Of a DNA stretch of 64,000 nt, positions 45,021 through 53,498 are shown piece after piece; the stretch's first letter is position 1, and the number at the start of each line of letters is the position of its first letter. The notes below the pieces were generated by a model. That model saw only the letters and a program-made list of their open reading frames with translations, was not told where the DNA came from and searched no databases. The stretch is from contig NZ_OZ026451.1 in NCBI RefSeq assembly GCF_964019545.1, positions 1,111,001 through 1,175,000 on the forward strand, given 5' to 3'. The DNA comes from Rickettsiella endosymbiont of Xylota segnis. Its GTDB lineage: Bacteria; Pseudomonadota; Gammaproteobacteria; Diplorickettsiales; Diplorickettsiaceae. A program made the position numbers and the translations under genes.

Positions 45021-46460
45021 TCATAGTTTTTTAGAAAAAACACTCGGCAGTTTCTCTTCTAAAAAAACAGAACTCTCCTCACGAGGAATAAATCGTACAA
45101 TCGGCGGAGATTTAAAAAAAAAGGCGCTACTATTATGTATAGATAAACCGGCAGGTTCCTTCATTAACTTAACCTGATAATGGGAATAAATGCATGCGAT
45201 AAAAAATTTAATGATCGTCATAGACAATCTTTCTCCTGGACATACTCTTTCACCTAGTCCAAAAGGAATATAAGCTCCCTTTTTAACGACCTTGTTCTCT
45301 ATAAATCGATCAGGATTAAAATCGTCCGGAGAGTCCCAAATTTGTGGCAATCGATGCGTTAAAAAAGGAGATAAGAAAAAAATATCTCCTTTTTCCAAAG
45401 TAACTTCTTTTGTTAAAACTAACGTCTGGTTTATTTCGCGTGGTAAAATAAAAGGCGCTGGAGGGTATAATCTAAAAACTTCTTTAATTACTCTATCAAG
45501 ATATTTAACTTGATTAATAGTTTCAAGACTTAAAAGTGGTTCTTTTCTCAGCTCTTGAAGTAATTTTTTCTCAACTTCAGGATGAATTGATAATAAATAA
45601 ATAGTAGCTTGTAATGCAAATGAGTTTGTTTCTGACCCTGCAAGAATAAGTAAATTAAAATCAGCTAGAATATCTTCTGATCTTACTTCTTCATTCGATT
45701 TGACATTTATTTTTCCCATAGCATTAATCAAGCTAGATCGATTTTGGTCGAGAAATTCAGGAAAAATCTTGAGTATTTCTAGAAAATGTTCTTTCAACTT
45801 TGCTATGGTTATGCTATCCGACTCTTGTATGCCGAACAAACTAGTAGCCATTAATATGGTGCTTGCTAATTTGTCTTTATATTGACTTAATTCGGAAATT
45901 TGATTAGGTGGAGAAATGGCTAAACCAAATAATAAACGTTGATTTATTTTGATAGAAAAATCATCAAAAAGTTCTTTTATATTTATATGATTGGCATGAG
46001 TTATAAATATATAATCGATATAACTTTTTATTATTTCAAAAATTGACGATTGAATTTTATGAATTGTCAAATGTTGTTTGTAAGTGTTCCTCTTTTTTTT
46101 CCAGTTTTCATCGGCTTCACTCAAAATGGATTGATTTTCATCATGTAAACAATCAAAAGATTCTATTTTATTTTTTATAAGTTCTTTATATCGAACTTTA
46201 ATATTATAAATATCGTCAGGATTGGCGATAATTAGAACTTTTTTTCTTCCTAACCAAAAAGAACACATTTTGCTCGAATGAGCCTCTATTAATGGCTTAG
46301 CTAAATAGAGAGTATTTAAAATTCCATCTTCTTCTCGAATAAGAGATAACCTGCCATTGATAATATTGCCACGAAGGTGAGGAATAGTAGGATACGGTCG
46401 TCCTAATAACCAAGCTAATTTCTCTTGAACCGTTTGTATCCAATTTTTTTTATTTTCCAT
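45021..46460 (-). CDS. cytochrome P450
   Basis: 479 residues. The heme loop is FGLGERVCPGE with axial Cys407. The ExxR motif is EVFR (327-330), the PERF-like segment is NPDRF, and the I-helix has LILAGSETNS (274-280), with an acid-alcohol pair (Glu-Thr) for O2 activation. There is no N-terminal membrane anchor, so it is soluble and needs separate redox partners, none of which is encoded nearby. AGGAAG precedes the ATG. It stands 113 bases upstream of the cyclodipeptide synthase on the same strand; oxidation of the diketopiperazine is the natural inference. P450s are uncommon in small genomes of intracellular Gammaproteobacteria. Confidence 0.93.
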   Translation of the reverse strand: MENKKNWIQTVQEKLAWLLGRPYPTIPHLRGNIINGRLSLIREEDGILNTLYLAKPLIEAHSSKMCSFWLGRKKVLIIANPDDIYNIKVRYKELIKNKIESFDCLHDENQSILSEADENWKKKRNTYKQHLTIHKIQSSIFEIIKSYIDYIFITHANHINIKELFDDFSIKINQRLLFGLAISPPNQISELSQYKDKLASTILMATSLFGIQESDSITIAKLKEHFLEILKIFPEFLDQNRSSLINAMGKINVKSNEEVRSEDILADFNLLILAGSETNSFALQATIYLLSIHPEVEKKLLQELRKEPLLSLETINQVKYLDRVIKEVFRLYPPAPFILPREINQTLVLTKEVTLEKGDIFFLSPFLTHRLPQIWDSPDDFNPDRFIENKVVKKGAYIPFGLGERVCPGERLSMTIIKFFIACIYSHYQVKLMKEPAGLSIHNSSAFFFKSPPIVRFIPREESSVFLEEKLPSVFSKKL

Positions 46461-46646
46461 AAAAAACTTCCTATTTTATATGCTTAAAAAGATATAAAAA
46501 TAATTCTATATATATCAGTTTAAACCTTTTTTAAAATTAATTATAGTTTTTTTGTATTTTATTAAAAAATTAAAATACTAGTTTTTTATTTTATTTAGGA
46601 ATAAAATTAATTTGAAGGATATTTTAACAAGGAGATTAATATCATT

Positions 46647-47090
46647 ATGAAAATTTTTTCTTATTCTACAGATCCCACTTTTTATACCAAACTCGCTTTT
46701 TTTTTAAGTCAAATATTTTTAGGTAAAACAGCTGCAGATACCTGTATGAGGGCTGAGGATTTTAAACGCGGCTGCAATCAGGATGGATGCTTTTATATGG
46801 AGGGCGAATCGCTTAATACCTCAGGGATAGCTATAGCCTCTAAACCAATCAATTTTACAGGTACTGAAATTTGGGAAGATCCAACCCAATTAAAATCAAA
46901 AAATCAAACGGTGGGTGAAATTGCTTGTCATTATAAAGCAGAATCTGGCGCAGCGTTTTATATGTTTTCTGGAGATAATGCGACCCCTTCATCATCAAAT
47001 TGGCAGCGTAATAAAAATAATAATCGCTTAGAATGTAAATCTGAAACTAACGATGTAAATAATTGTCCGTATAGATTTTTAAAAAGATAA
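46647..47090 (+). CDS. small secreted Cys-containing protein, unidentified
   Basis: 147 residues with AAGGAG before the ATG. An N-terminal hydrophobic segment (FYTKLAFFLSQIFLGKTAA) looks like a signal peptide. The mature part has six Cys (TCMRAED, RGCNQDGC, IACHYKA, LECKSE, NCPYRF), suggesting disulfides in the periplasm or outside the cell. Tryptophan/Gly-spaced strands hint at a small beta-rich fold. I do not recognise the family. It is divergent from the P450 gene and shares the 186-base AT-rich region between them. Confidence 0.6.
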   Translation: MKIFSYSTDPTFYTKLAFFLSQIFLGKTAADTCMRAEDFKRGCNQDGCFYMEGESLNTSGIAIASKPINFTGTEIWEDPTQLKSKNQTVGEIACHYKAESGAAFYMFSGDNATPSSSNWQRNKNNNRLECKSETNDVNNCPYRFLKR

Positions 47091-47150
47091 TTAATCTTGT
47101 GTATACAGATAGATGTTTTTTAACTAAAAATTTTAATGAATAGTTTATTA

Positions 47151-47242
47151 GCCTCTTGAAAGCATCGATATAAATAAGTAGTCACAAAAAAATAATCAAC
47201 AGGAATAAAAAGAAACTATTAACTATATCGAAGTCGAGAGGC
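47151..47242. repeat. imperfect inverted repeat in a gene-poor stretch
   Basis: GCCTCTTG ... TCGATATA (47151-47172) is mirrored by TATATCGA ... CGAGAGGC (47224-47242), followed by ATTTTTT. It could be a terminator with a long loop or a mini mobile-element remnant. The rest of 47091-47490 shows no gene. Confidence 0.35.
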
Positions 47243-47490
47243 ATTTTTTAAACTTAGTGATCCATTCTAACTCCCCGTAGACATCTGCCCAAAATCATTT
47301 TTTTTAAAAACAGAAATATCAGTAAACCAAATTTCAAACGAAGATAATCAATTCTTTATTTCCTTATTCCCTATCGATATCTTCTTTCATATGTTTTTGA
47401 TGTTAATAGATTTATTGTTTTTCCTATTAATTTTACCTTAAGAATTAACGACTAAACTCTTCTATTAGTTATTCACTTAGAGATTAAAAA

Positions 47491-47766
47491 ATGCCTAAAA
47501 AATATCATCAATTAACAGAAAACCACGTAGTGACGTTAGTTCCCCCAATTGAAAAAGTTTATGACCAAAAAAATTTTAATGGAAATTTATTTGATTATCT
47601 CAATTTCCTTTATGAAAAAGATCTATCAGAAAAGCTGAATAAAGGACTAATAGAAAGTCAAAAACCTAAAGGGAACTGTTTAAACAAGATAAGTGCATTT
47701 TTTTCACTAGAATGTATTAAAACAGAAAAACCTACTCAATCGACATTTCAATCTTACATTAAATAG
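47491..47766 (+). CDS. short unidentified protein
   Basis: 91 residues, hydrophilic, starting MPKKYHQLTENHV. No signal peptide or membrane span. There is no clear ribosome binding site before the ATG (AGAGATTAAAA). The frame is open and AT-rich with plausible codon use, but it lies in a degraded zone, so it may be a fragment. Confidence 0.35.
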   Translation: MPKKYHQLTENHVVTLVPPIEKVYDQKNFNGNLFDYLNFLYEKDLSEKLNKGLIESQKPKGNCLNKISAFFSLECIKTEKPTQSTFQSYIK

Positions 47767-47953
47767 AGGTGTAGAATCAGTAAAAATTAGAATCAACTTT
47801 CACGATCGATGGTGCAAAAATAAAAAAATAAAAATTTAGTGTTTTGACTGATCCGACTTGCTCAAGAATTTACTCAAATTGAGAACATAGAAAACATCAG
47901 TCAATACGCTATTTTCCTAAATAAAAAATAATTTTTACAATTTGAGATAGTTT

Positions 47954-48116
47954 TCACACCTTTTGCGTATTCATGAATGATGTTATTTCCTTCTCCATAA
48001 AATGAAACTTCATTCTCCCTGATTCGCATACCGATCCCACATCAAAGTTTAGACCTAACTTCTGCAACATCTTCAATTGTTTCTCCATCTATAAATCGAG
48101 TTTTAAAACGCCCCAT
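47954..48116 (-). pseudogene. degraded unidentified gene fragment
   Basis: The complementary strand reads MGRFKTRFIDGETIEDVAE up to a TGA at 48042. It then continues in other frames with IRENEVSFYGEGNNIIHEY. The protein-like text broken by shifts indicates a dead gene of unknown family. The surrounding 47767-48244 holds nothing else I can support. Confidence 0.3.
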
Positions 48117-48244
48117 AGCGGTTGCAGATATTGAGCATGACCTCCCAACTCGGTTGCGGCAGAAGAAAATGATAAATGAGTTCTTACAGAGGGGCTAAAA
48201 AAAACATAATAAAATTTTTATATGATAAACAATTTATCCATTTT

Positions 48245-48349
48245 TCATTTTTGGATTTTTTTCATCCTAATGGCCAACTCAATAATAGATAATATTTCTT
48301 CCTTTGTTAAATCTTCCGTACAAATAATTTCTCGATTTTTTAACATCAT
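48245..48349 (-). pseudogene. possible N-terminal remnant of a carbamoyltransferase-like gene
   Basis: A 34-codon frame with ICTEDLTKEEILSIIELA resembles the opening helix of aspartate/ornithine carbamoyltransferases, followed directly by a stop. No ribosome binding site is visible. The resemblance is short and uncertain. Confidence 0.2.
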
Positions 48350-48549
48350 GATTACTTTGTTTTAGTTATAAAATTTTTTATGTTCTAATTTATAAATTTT
48401 TTTCATAAAATTCAAATTAAAATGTCAATGATTCAACTCATTGCAGATCGTTATCAAAACCCCGACTTCCACTTTTTGTGCTAACTGCTCATGCAAGAGG
48501 TAAATAAGCATGTGGATCAGAAACTATTAAAAAAGGAGAATATATTTTA

Positions 48550-48957
48550 TTAGAAATTTATGATGCCGGTAAAGAAGATAATTGAGTAGATGTTAAAAGC
48601 TTAATTGAACAAGGAGCCAATGTTAATGCAACTGATAATGAAGATAAGAGTGCACTTTATTGGGCCTCAGAGCGGGGTCATTTTGAAATCGTCAAGTTGC
48701 TGATAGAAAGCAATGCAATGGTTGATGTGGCCGACGCTGAATACGGTGAAACACCATCGTTTAGAGCGTCTATCGATGGTTTTTCTGATCGAGTCGAATT
48801 ACTAATAAAACATGGAGCTGATGTTAATACTGCTGATATTTATAACGAATCACCATTGCATGGAGCAGCTGCCAATGGGCAGATTAACGCAGCCAAACTA
48901 TTGCTAGAAAATGGAGCTGACATTAACAAAATTGATGTTCTTAACTTATTTTTTTAG
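48550..48957 (+). pseudogene. ankyrin-repeat gene with premature stop and no start
   Basis: The frame reads LEIYDAGKEDN, then TGA at 48583, then VDVKSLIEQGANVNATDNED and three further ankyrin repeats (SALYWASERGHFEIVKLLIE, VELLIKHGADVNTADIY, SPLHGAAANGQINAAKLLL) to a stop at 48955. A Trp codon changed to TGA would explain the interruption. There is no ATG at the 5' end. It resembles the ankyrin genes downstream. Confidence 0.65.
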
Positions 48958-49160
48958 TTGAATAAGGAAAAAAAATGGAACCGAAAAAACTCGCTGTAAA
49001 TACGGCATAATTTCCTTAGAAAATGTTTCAAGATACATTATCTAGTAGGGATTTATTATCAATAAAATTGATTTAATTTAATAATTCTTTAATATTATTT
49101 TGATAATATTAACTAGTGTTTATTATTTGATATTAAATTTATCCTCCTATGAGGTATGTT

Positions 49161-49943
49161 ATGACTAAAACAAACGATCGGTTATTTGACGCAATTAAAG
49201 AAGATGACATAAAGGAAGTTTCTAAGTGCTTAAAAGAAGGCGCTGTCGTTTATGCAACCGATAGTAAAGGACGGACGTCTCTGCATCTGGCTTATAAATC
49301 TGTTGCGATAGCAGAACTACTTATTGAGCATGGAGCTGATCCTAATGCAACCGACAATGAAGGATTAACCCCACTCCATAATGCTTGTTTTTATAGCGGT
49401 ATTGAAATCTCAAAGTTACTTATTGAGAAAGGAGCTAATGTTAATGTAGCTGATTACAAAGGATTAACACCACTGCATAAAGCTTGCTCAAGGGGCCGGA
49501 CTGCCGTAGCAAAGCTTCTTATTAAAAGTGGAGCTAATGTTAATGCAACCGACCAAGGATCACCTCTCTATATAGCTTGGTTCTTTAAGCGTAATGAAAT
49601 AGTAAAGCTACTTATAAGCGCTGTATTATTGGAAAATCTTGGAAAAAAAGAAAACCCTCACTATATAAAACAACACAAAGATTTCTCAGCTTATTGGGAT
49701 GAACAGATGCAAATAATTAATTCAAAAATTGATTATTTGCTAGAAAGTGAGAAGATAGGTTGTAAAAATTCGACGCAAGTTCTTTTAAACAAAATTCCTT
49801 TGGTGACAAATAATTCTTTACTTTCTTTGTCGTTTCATCAGTTTTTCAAATTACTGAATCCGGAAGCAATAAAGAAAACAGTTTCTAATAAAACCGACAA
49901 TTCTGAGGAAAATATTTCTTCACCTCCTGGACTTAGTGAATAA
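49161..49943 (+). CDS. ankyrin-repeat protein
   Basis: 260 residues from ATG 49161, preceded by GAGGT; an ATG four codons earlier is less well placed. Residues about 5-150 form four to five ankyrin repeats (GRTSLHLAYKSVAIAELLIE, GLTPLHNACFYSGIEISKLL, GLTPLHKACSRGRTAVAKLL). A helical C-terminal region of about 110 residues has no known motif and ends in a Ser/Pro-rich tail. There is no signal peptide. In intracellular bacteria such proteins are often type IV effectors that bind host proteins. That role is inferred, and no secretion signal can be confirmed here. Confidence 0.8.
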   Translation: MTKTNDRLFDAIKEDDIKEVSKCLKEGAVVYATDSKGRTSLHLAYKSVAIAELLIEHGADPNATDNEGLTPLHNACFYSGIEISKLLIEKGANVNVADYKGLTPLHKACSRGRTAVAKLLIKSGANVNATDQGSPLYIAWFFKRNEIVKLLISAVLLENLGKKENPHYIKQHKDFSAYWDEQMQIINSKIDYLLESEKIGCKNSTQVLLNKIPLVTNNSLLSLSFHQFFKLLNPEAIKKTVSNKTDNSEENISSPPGLSE

Positions 49944-49962
49944 AATAATATAGATATGCTTA

Positions 49963-49990
49963 GTTGCTTAAACCTCGTTTAAGCAACTTT
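49963..49990 (+). terminator. hairpin after the ankyrin gene
   Basis: GTTGCTTAAAC (49963-49973) pairs perfectly with GTTTAAGCAAC (49977-49987) around a 3-base loop. Only TTTG follows, so termination may be partial. Nothing else is seen up to 50191. Confidence 0.65.
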
Positions 49991-50191
49991 GTAGGGTAGG
50001 TTTATAAGTTTTTTTCTATTTTTATAAGTGGGATTTTTTTCATATTCTTCCTTAGCTAGTTTTGAGTATTTCGGCTATGTTAGCAATTTGGACTTGCACT
50101 AAACCTACAACTTACCGTTTGTAAAAATTGGAAGTTTAGTTAAATAAATATAAAAGATCAGACTTAGAAGCGTTTATCGATGCAAGAAGTA

Positions 50192-50534
50192 TTAAGATAA
50201 ATAAGTTTCAATCCTAGCACCAGTAGAATTTCCCTCATGGGGTGTACACGCTAAGTGTTTGATTTTACTGGTTCCTGCTATGACGTTTTTTAAACGATAG
50301 TCGTTGGTGGGGACTTGTATATGGCTTTCGTTAACTGGGATCACAAAAATATCAGTGGAAGAAAAATTGGTTTGATTCATTTCAACCAAATCTAGCATTG
50401 GGATATTTAAATGGGTTCCGCGCAAACCATGACGTTCTTCAATCGTATCTTGGAGCTTGAAACGGTTTTGGTACTGCAATGCCACTCGTGTATCAAACAG
50501 CTGACATACCGACTTCTAAATTAATTTCGGACAT
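50192..50534 (-). pseudogene. relic of a phage capsid-like protein
   Basis: A start at 50534 reads MSEINLEVGMSAV and then breaks. One frame over, the text resumes FDTRVALQYQNRFKLQDTIE and continues through GLRGTHLNIPM and PTNDYRLKNVIAG to a stop at 50192. The FDTRV..QYQNRF opening and the later strand pattern recall the N-terminal part of tailed-phage major capsid proteins. The length (about 110 codons) is about a third of such a protein. The phage link is tentative. Confidence 0.45.
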
Positions 50535-50768
50535 GAAACAACCTAATAAATAAAAAGAATTTCATCATCAGGTTGCCCAAGGTAGTGGCTGATAACCCTC
50601 AACTTAAGAATGTAAAGGAGTTTTTCTGAATACTCTTAAGCCAATAAAATCATTATAATTATCTCAGAAAACAGGAGCAAGATACATTATCGAGTAGGCT
50701 TTTATTTAATATTTTATTAAGTTTCATGATATAAACTACATTTAAAATTGGACATAAATGAGGCTTAT

Positions 50769-51365
50769 ATGTCATTAGAACTTTGTTTGGCTGCTGGAAA
50801 TGGGGATCTAAATTTAGTTATTTCTGCCATTAAAAAAGGAGCTGATGTTGATGGAGCTCAAGAAGGAAATAATCATCCTCCACTGAATTTAGCATCTAAA
50901 AAAGGACATCTTAAAGTTGTAGAAGTATTAATAAATCATAATGCAGATATTAATAGAATGGATAACTGTGGTTATGGATATACGCCATTACATCAAGCTT
51001 GTAAAAAAGGACATTTTGAAATAGCAAAGCTAGTTATAGAAAAGGGAGCCAACATTAATGCAACTGATTGTAATGGGCGAACTCCATTACATTTAGCCTG
51101 TCAAAAAAACTATATCGATATAGCAAGTTTACTTATAGAAAATAAGGCAGGCGTTAATATCGCTGACAAATATAAAGTACTGCCATTGCTTTTAGCGGTG
51201 GGTAATAACAGAGAAAAAATAATACATTTGTTACAAAAAAATGGGGCTGAGATCTTTGGGCCCAATGATAATGGAGAAATATGGGATAATTTGGTTAGAA
51301 AAAGACACATTGACTCATTAAAACTAATTATTGATGCCTTATTGTTGAAAATTCCAGTAAGATGA
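50769..51365 (+). CDS. ankyrin-repeat protein
   Basis: 198 residues from ATG 50769 (TGAGG upstream); the frame extends to a TTG seven codons earlier. It is built almost wholly of five ankyrin repeats (LNLASKKGHLKVVEVLINHN, YTPLHQACKKGHFEIAKLVI, GRTPLHLACQKNYIDIASLL, LPLLLAVGNNREKIIHLL) with a short helical end. There is no signal peptide. It is a second effector-like ankyrin gene in this zone. Its repeats share motifs with the upstream gene, suggesting local duplication. Confidence 0.8.
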   Translation: MSLELCLAAGNGDLNLVISAIKKGADVDGAQEGNNHPPLNLASKKGHLKVVEVLINHNADINRMDNCGYGYTPLHQACKKGHFEIAKLVIEKGANINATDCNGRTPLHLACQKNYIDIASLLIENKAGVNIADKYKVLPLLLAVGNNREKIIHLLQKNGAEIFGPNDNGEIWDNLVRKRHIDSLKLIIDALLLKIPVR

Positions 51366-51404
51366 AATATAATAATGTAATTACTTTCTATGGGAAAATA
51401 ACCT

Positions 51405-51518
51405 ATGTCAAAAAAATACAAAGTGACGCTACAAAATCCAATAGAAAAACTAATTTTTGTTACCAGCGCTAAAAATTCTAATGCTTTTTTTATTTCTTTA
51501 ATTTTAATATTCATCTAA
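51405..51518 (+). CDS. possible 37-residue peptide
   Basis: MSKKYKVTLQNPIEKL followed by a hydrophobic end (FFISLILIFI). No good ribosome binding site. It overlaps nothing and stops 2 bases before the end of the convergent lipoprotein gene. Probably a fragment. Confidence 0.2.
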   Translation: MSKKYKVTLQNPIEKLIFVTSAKNSNAFFISLILIFI

Positions 51519-51520
51519 AG

Positions 51521-52165
51521 TTATGAAGTTAATGACTTAACTAATTTTCTTGCAGCCTCTTTTGCTGCTTCATCCCATTCTAAATAGATGTTATGTGGAT
51601 CATGCAATAGTTCCTGTTTAGAAAATTTCGGCATTTGTCCGTATGGGCCAACACTTGCAATATTTTTCCAAATTAACTTATTCTTAGAATTAGTCAAGCT
51701 ACCTATAACCATTAAATCAGGCCCTAATTTACTCGAAAAACCACAAGGGCTTAATCCATAGCTTCTAATCTCAAGATTTAAAACGGCATCTGCATCTTTT
51801 GTTTTTACAATTCTAAATTTTGCATTTTGTTTAATTTGGCTTATTGCTTCATCTCTCAAGATGCTTGAAATATTAATCCCTGCTTCCTCAGCTACATCTT
51901 GTATTTGGTTTCGCTCTGGAAAACCATTCACATCTTTATCAATAACATACGCTAAAGGAGAAATTGCTACTAAAAGAACGTCATTTTGATTTTGATAAAA
52001 TATAGTTCTTGGTTTTATTATTTTTTTATTGACGTCTATCCCTTTAATTAATTTTGCATCTTCAGGTTTCAGTCGCATAGTTGAGATACAACCACTCAAG
52101 AAGAAACACACATACATTACTACTAAGCTGTTAAATATTTTAAAAATATTTTTATTCTTAAACAT
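51521..52165 (-). CDS. unidentified lipoprotein
   Basis: 214 residues from ATG 52165 (MFKNKNIFKIFN); longer frames to 52213 are possible but would lengthen the signal unnaturally. The lipobox is FFLSGC. The mature part has an alternating beta/alpha pattern (DVLLVAISPLAYVID, ADAVLNLEIRSYGLSP) and ends in a helical stretch EAAKEAARKLVKSLTS. The fold reminds me of small outer-membrane-anchored lipoproteins of the LptE/GNA1162 sort, without a firm match. Two further small envelope genes follow upstream on the same strand. Confidence 0.65.
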   Translation of the reverse strand: MFKNKNIFKIFNSLVVMYVCFFLSGCISTMRLKPEDAKLIKGIDVNKKIIKPRTIFYQNQNDVLLVAISPLAYVIDKDVNGFPERNQIQDVAEEAGINISSILRDEAISQIKQNAKFRIVKTKDADAVLNLEIRSYGLSPCGFSSKLGPDLMVIGSLTNSKNKLIWKNIASVGPYGQMPKFSKQELLHDPHNIYLEWDEAAKEAARKLVKSLTS

Positions 52166-52255
52166 TACTAATCCCATATTAATTATTATTGAAGACTTGG
52201 GATGGATTAGCATCCCAAGTTATTGGAAAATAAAATCTTCTAACGATTATTAATT

Positions 52256-52627
52256 TTATTGATCTTGAAATTTAATGGAGGGAGGTAAATCACCACATTT
52301 TTTCTTGGTATATAGTGTACGTAACCAATTATCACGTAGTTGATAGGATTGAATTTCGATACGTTCTGCATCAGAGAAATCCATAAAGAACCAAGGCGCT
52401 ATAATAAACGCACCGGCAACACCTAGAGCGATATTTTTCCCCATTTTGTTTTGCTGTGGAATGAGATTTGTAATTTTAGATTGGTTATTCATTAATTCCA
52501 GTTTCAAAGCATTACAGGTAAGGCTTTCATCACCGGGTTGATGCAAAGGAATGGGATTTGGAGTTCTTCCCGCGCAAGCAGAAAGTAATACAACAGTAGA
52601 CAATAAACAGATTAACTTTTTCTTCAT
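52256..52627 (-). CDS. small lipoprotein, unidentified
   Basis: 123 residues. The signal ends in lipobox LLSAC. Two later Cys (LTCNALK and KKKCGDLPP) may form a disulfide, and one membrane-like stretch (NIALGVAGAFIIAPWFFMDF) lies in the middle. A coiled-coil segment (LELMNNQSKITNLIPQQNK) precedes it. Similar small lipoproteins with a glycine-zipper-like middle are common in Legionellales, but I cannot name a function. The ATG is preceded by AAAGGAAC. Confidence 0.6.
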   Translation of the reverse strand: MKKKLICLLSTVVLLSACAGRTPNPIPLHQPGDESLTCNALKLELMNNQSKITNLIPQQNKMGKNIALGVAGAFIIAPWFFMDFSDAERIEIQSYQLRDNWLRTLYTKKKCGDLPPSIKFQDQ

Positions 52628-52770
52628 GGTTTAAAGTTCCTTTTTTATTGTTATTTAAAATAATAAACGCGCAGATACTACTATTAATTTAATATAAATT
52701 AAAGTATGTTTTAAAAAATGTATTAAATAAATATATTGTCGGAAAATTTAGTTATCTGCTTAATAATATT

Positions 52771-53025
52771 TCACTGATAAAGCGATAAGTCTATATTACT
52801 ACTGGGATTTAGTTTTAATAAAATAACGTCATAAAAGTGACGCAATAAAAATAAGACAAAAGCCAAACCAAGCGCCGACAATCTTGCAGTCCATGGCAGA
52901 ACATCAAATATGAGTGTCACAAAAAAAAATAACATCAGTATAACTCCAATGAAATTGCTCACATTGATAAACAGCCCGCTTACGAACAGCATCGGATAAA
53001 ATATAATAGCTTTGAGTGCAGTCAT
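52771..53025 (-). CDS. small three-span membrane protein
   Basis: 84 residues with hydrophobic stretches at about 5-30, 30-48 and 50-66. AAGGAGATACAAC before the ATG is a strong ribosome binding site, supporting expression. The length and layout resemble small conjugation- or toxin-associated membrane proteins, but no family motif is visible. Confidence 0.55.
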   Translation of the reverse strand: MTALKAIIFYPMLFVSGLFINVSNFIGVILMLFFFVTLIFDVLPWTARLSALGLAFVLFLLRHFYDVILLKLNPSSNIDLSLYQ

Positions 53026-53120
53026 GTTGTATCTCCTTATTTTTATATTGAAAATCCTATGATAAATGACTAAAAAATATTTCCTCTACAATTTATGTCT
53101 TGAGTTTTAAATTAAATATA

Positions 53121-53144
53121 TTGTGGCAGTATTAACTGCCACAA
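53121..53144 (-). terminator. strong hairpin at the end of the Rhs array
   Basis: TTGTGGCAGT (53121-53130) pairs perfectly with ACTGCCACAA (53135-53144) across ATTA. It lies 15 bases after the last immunity-like gene of the minus-strand array. Confidence 0.65.
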
Positions 53145-53158
53145 TAAAAAACACAAAA

Positions 53159-53479
53159 CTATTTATGAAACCCTGTACGCGTTGCTTCACCTGTTTCAGG
53201 GTCAATTTCATATGTAAAACCTGAGAAACGGTCTGCGATAATTTTTCCTTGGTCATTTTTGCTTAAATATACAAACCCATCATTATCGTATGGTGGTTTT
53301 GTTTTTATTTCTGAAACTTGCCAAATAATATTTTTTTCTTGATCAATACTGTAAATATTTGCAAGTTTTTCTGAAATAGAAATGCTTTTATCCCCCATAA
53401 CATCGAGCATTACAATTTGCTTATTACCTAATTCTACTTGCTTATATATTTTTGCAATTTGTTTTTCGCTTAATTTCAT
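53159..53479 (-). CDS. candidate immunity protein for the cassette-F toxin
   Basis: 106 residues, hydrophilic, cytoplasmic, starting 19 bases after the toxin gene with AGAGGAAAT before the ATG. The sequence (YKQVELGNKQIVMLDVMGD, ending EIDPETGEATRTGFHK) has an alternating alpha/beta pattern as in many small immunity proteins. I do not recognise the family; the role is inferred from position. Confidence 0.6.
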   Translation of the reverse strand: MKLSEKQIAKIYKQVELGNKQIVMLDVMGDKSISISEKLANIYSIDQEKNIIWQVSEIKTKPPYDNDGFVYLSKNDQGKIIADRFSGFTYEIDPETGEATRTGFHK

Positions 53480-53498
53480 ATATTTCCTCTCATCGATT

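Noticed and set aside
42010..46460. Common MENKK start of the P450 and the kinase as a sign of shared origin
   Set aside because: Five residues of an AT-rich start are easily shared by chance, and no further similarity exists.
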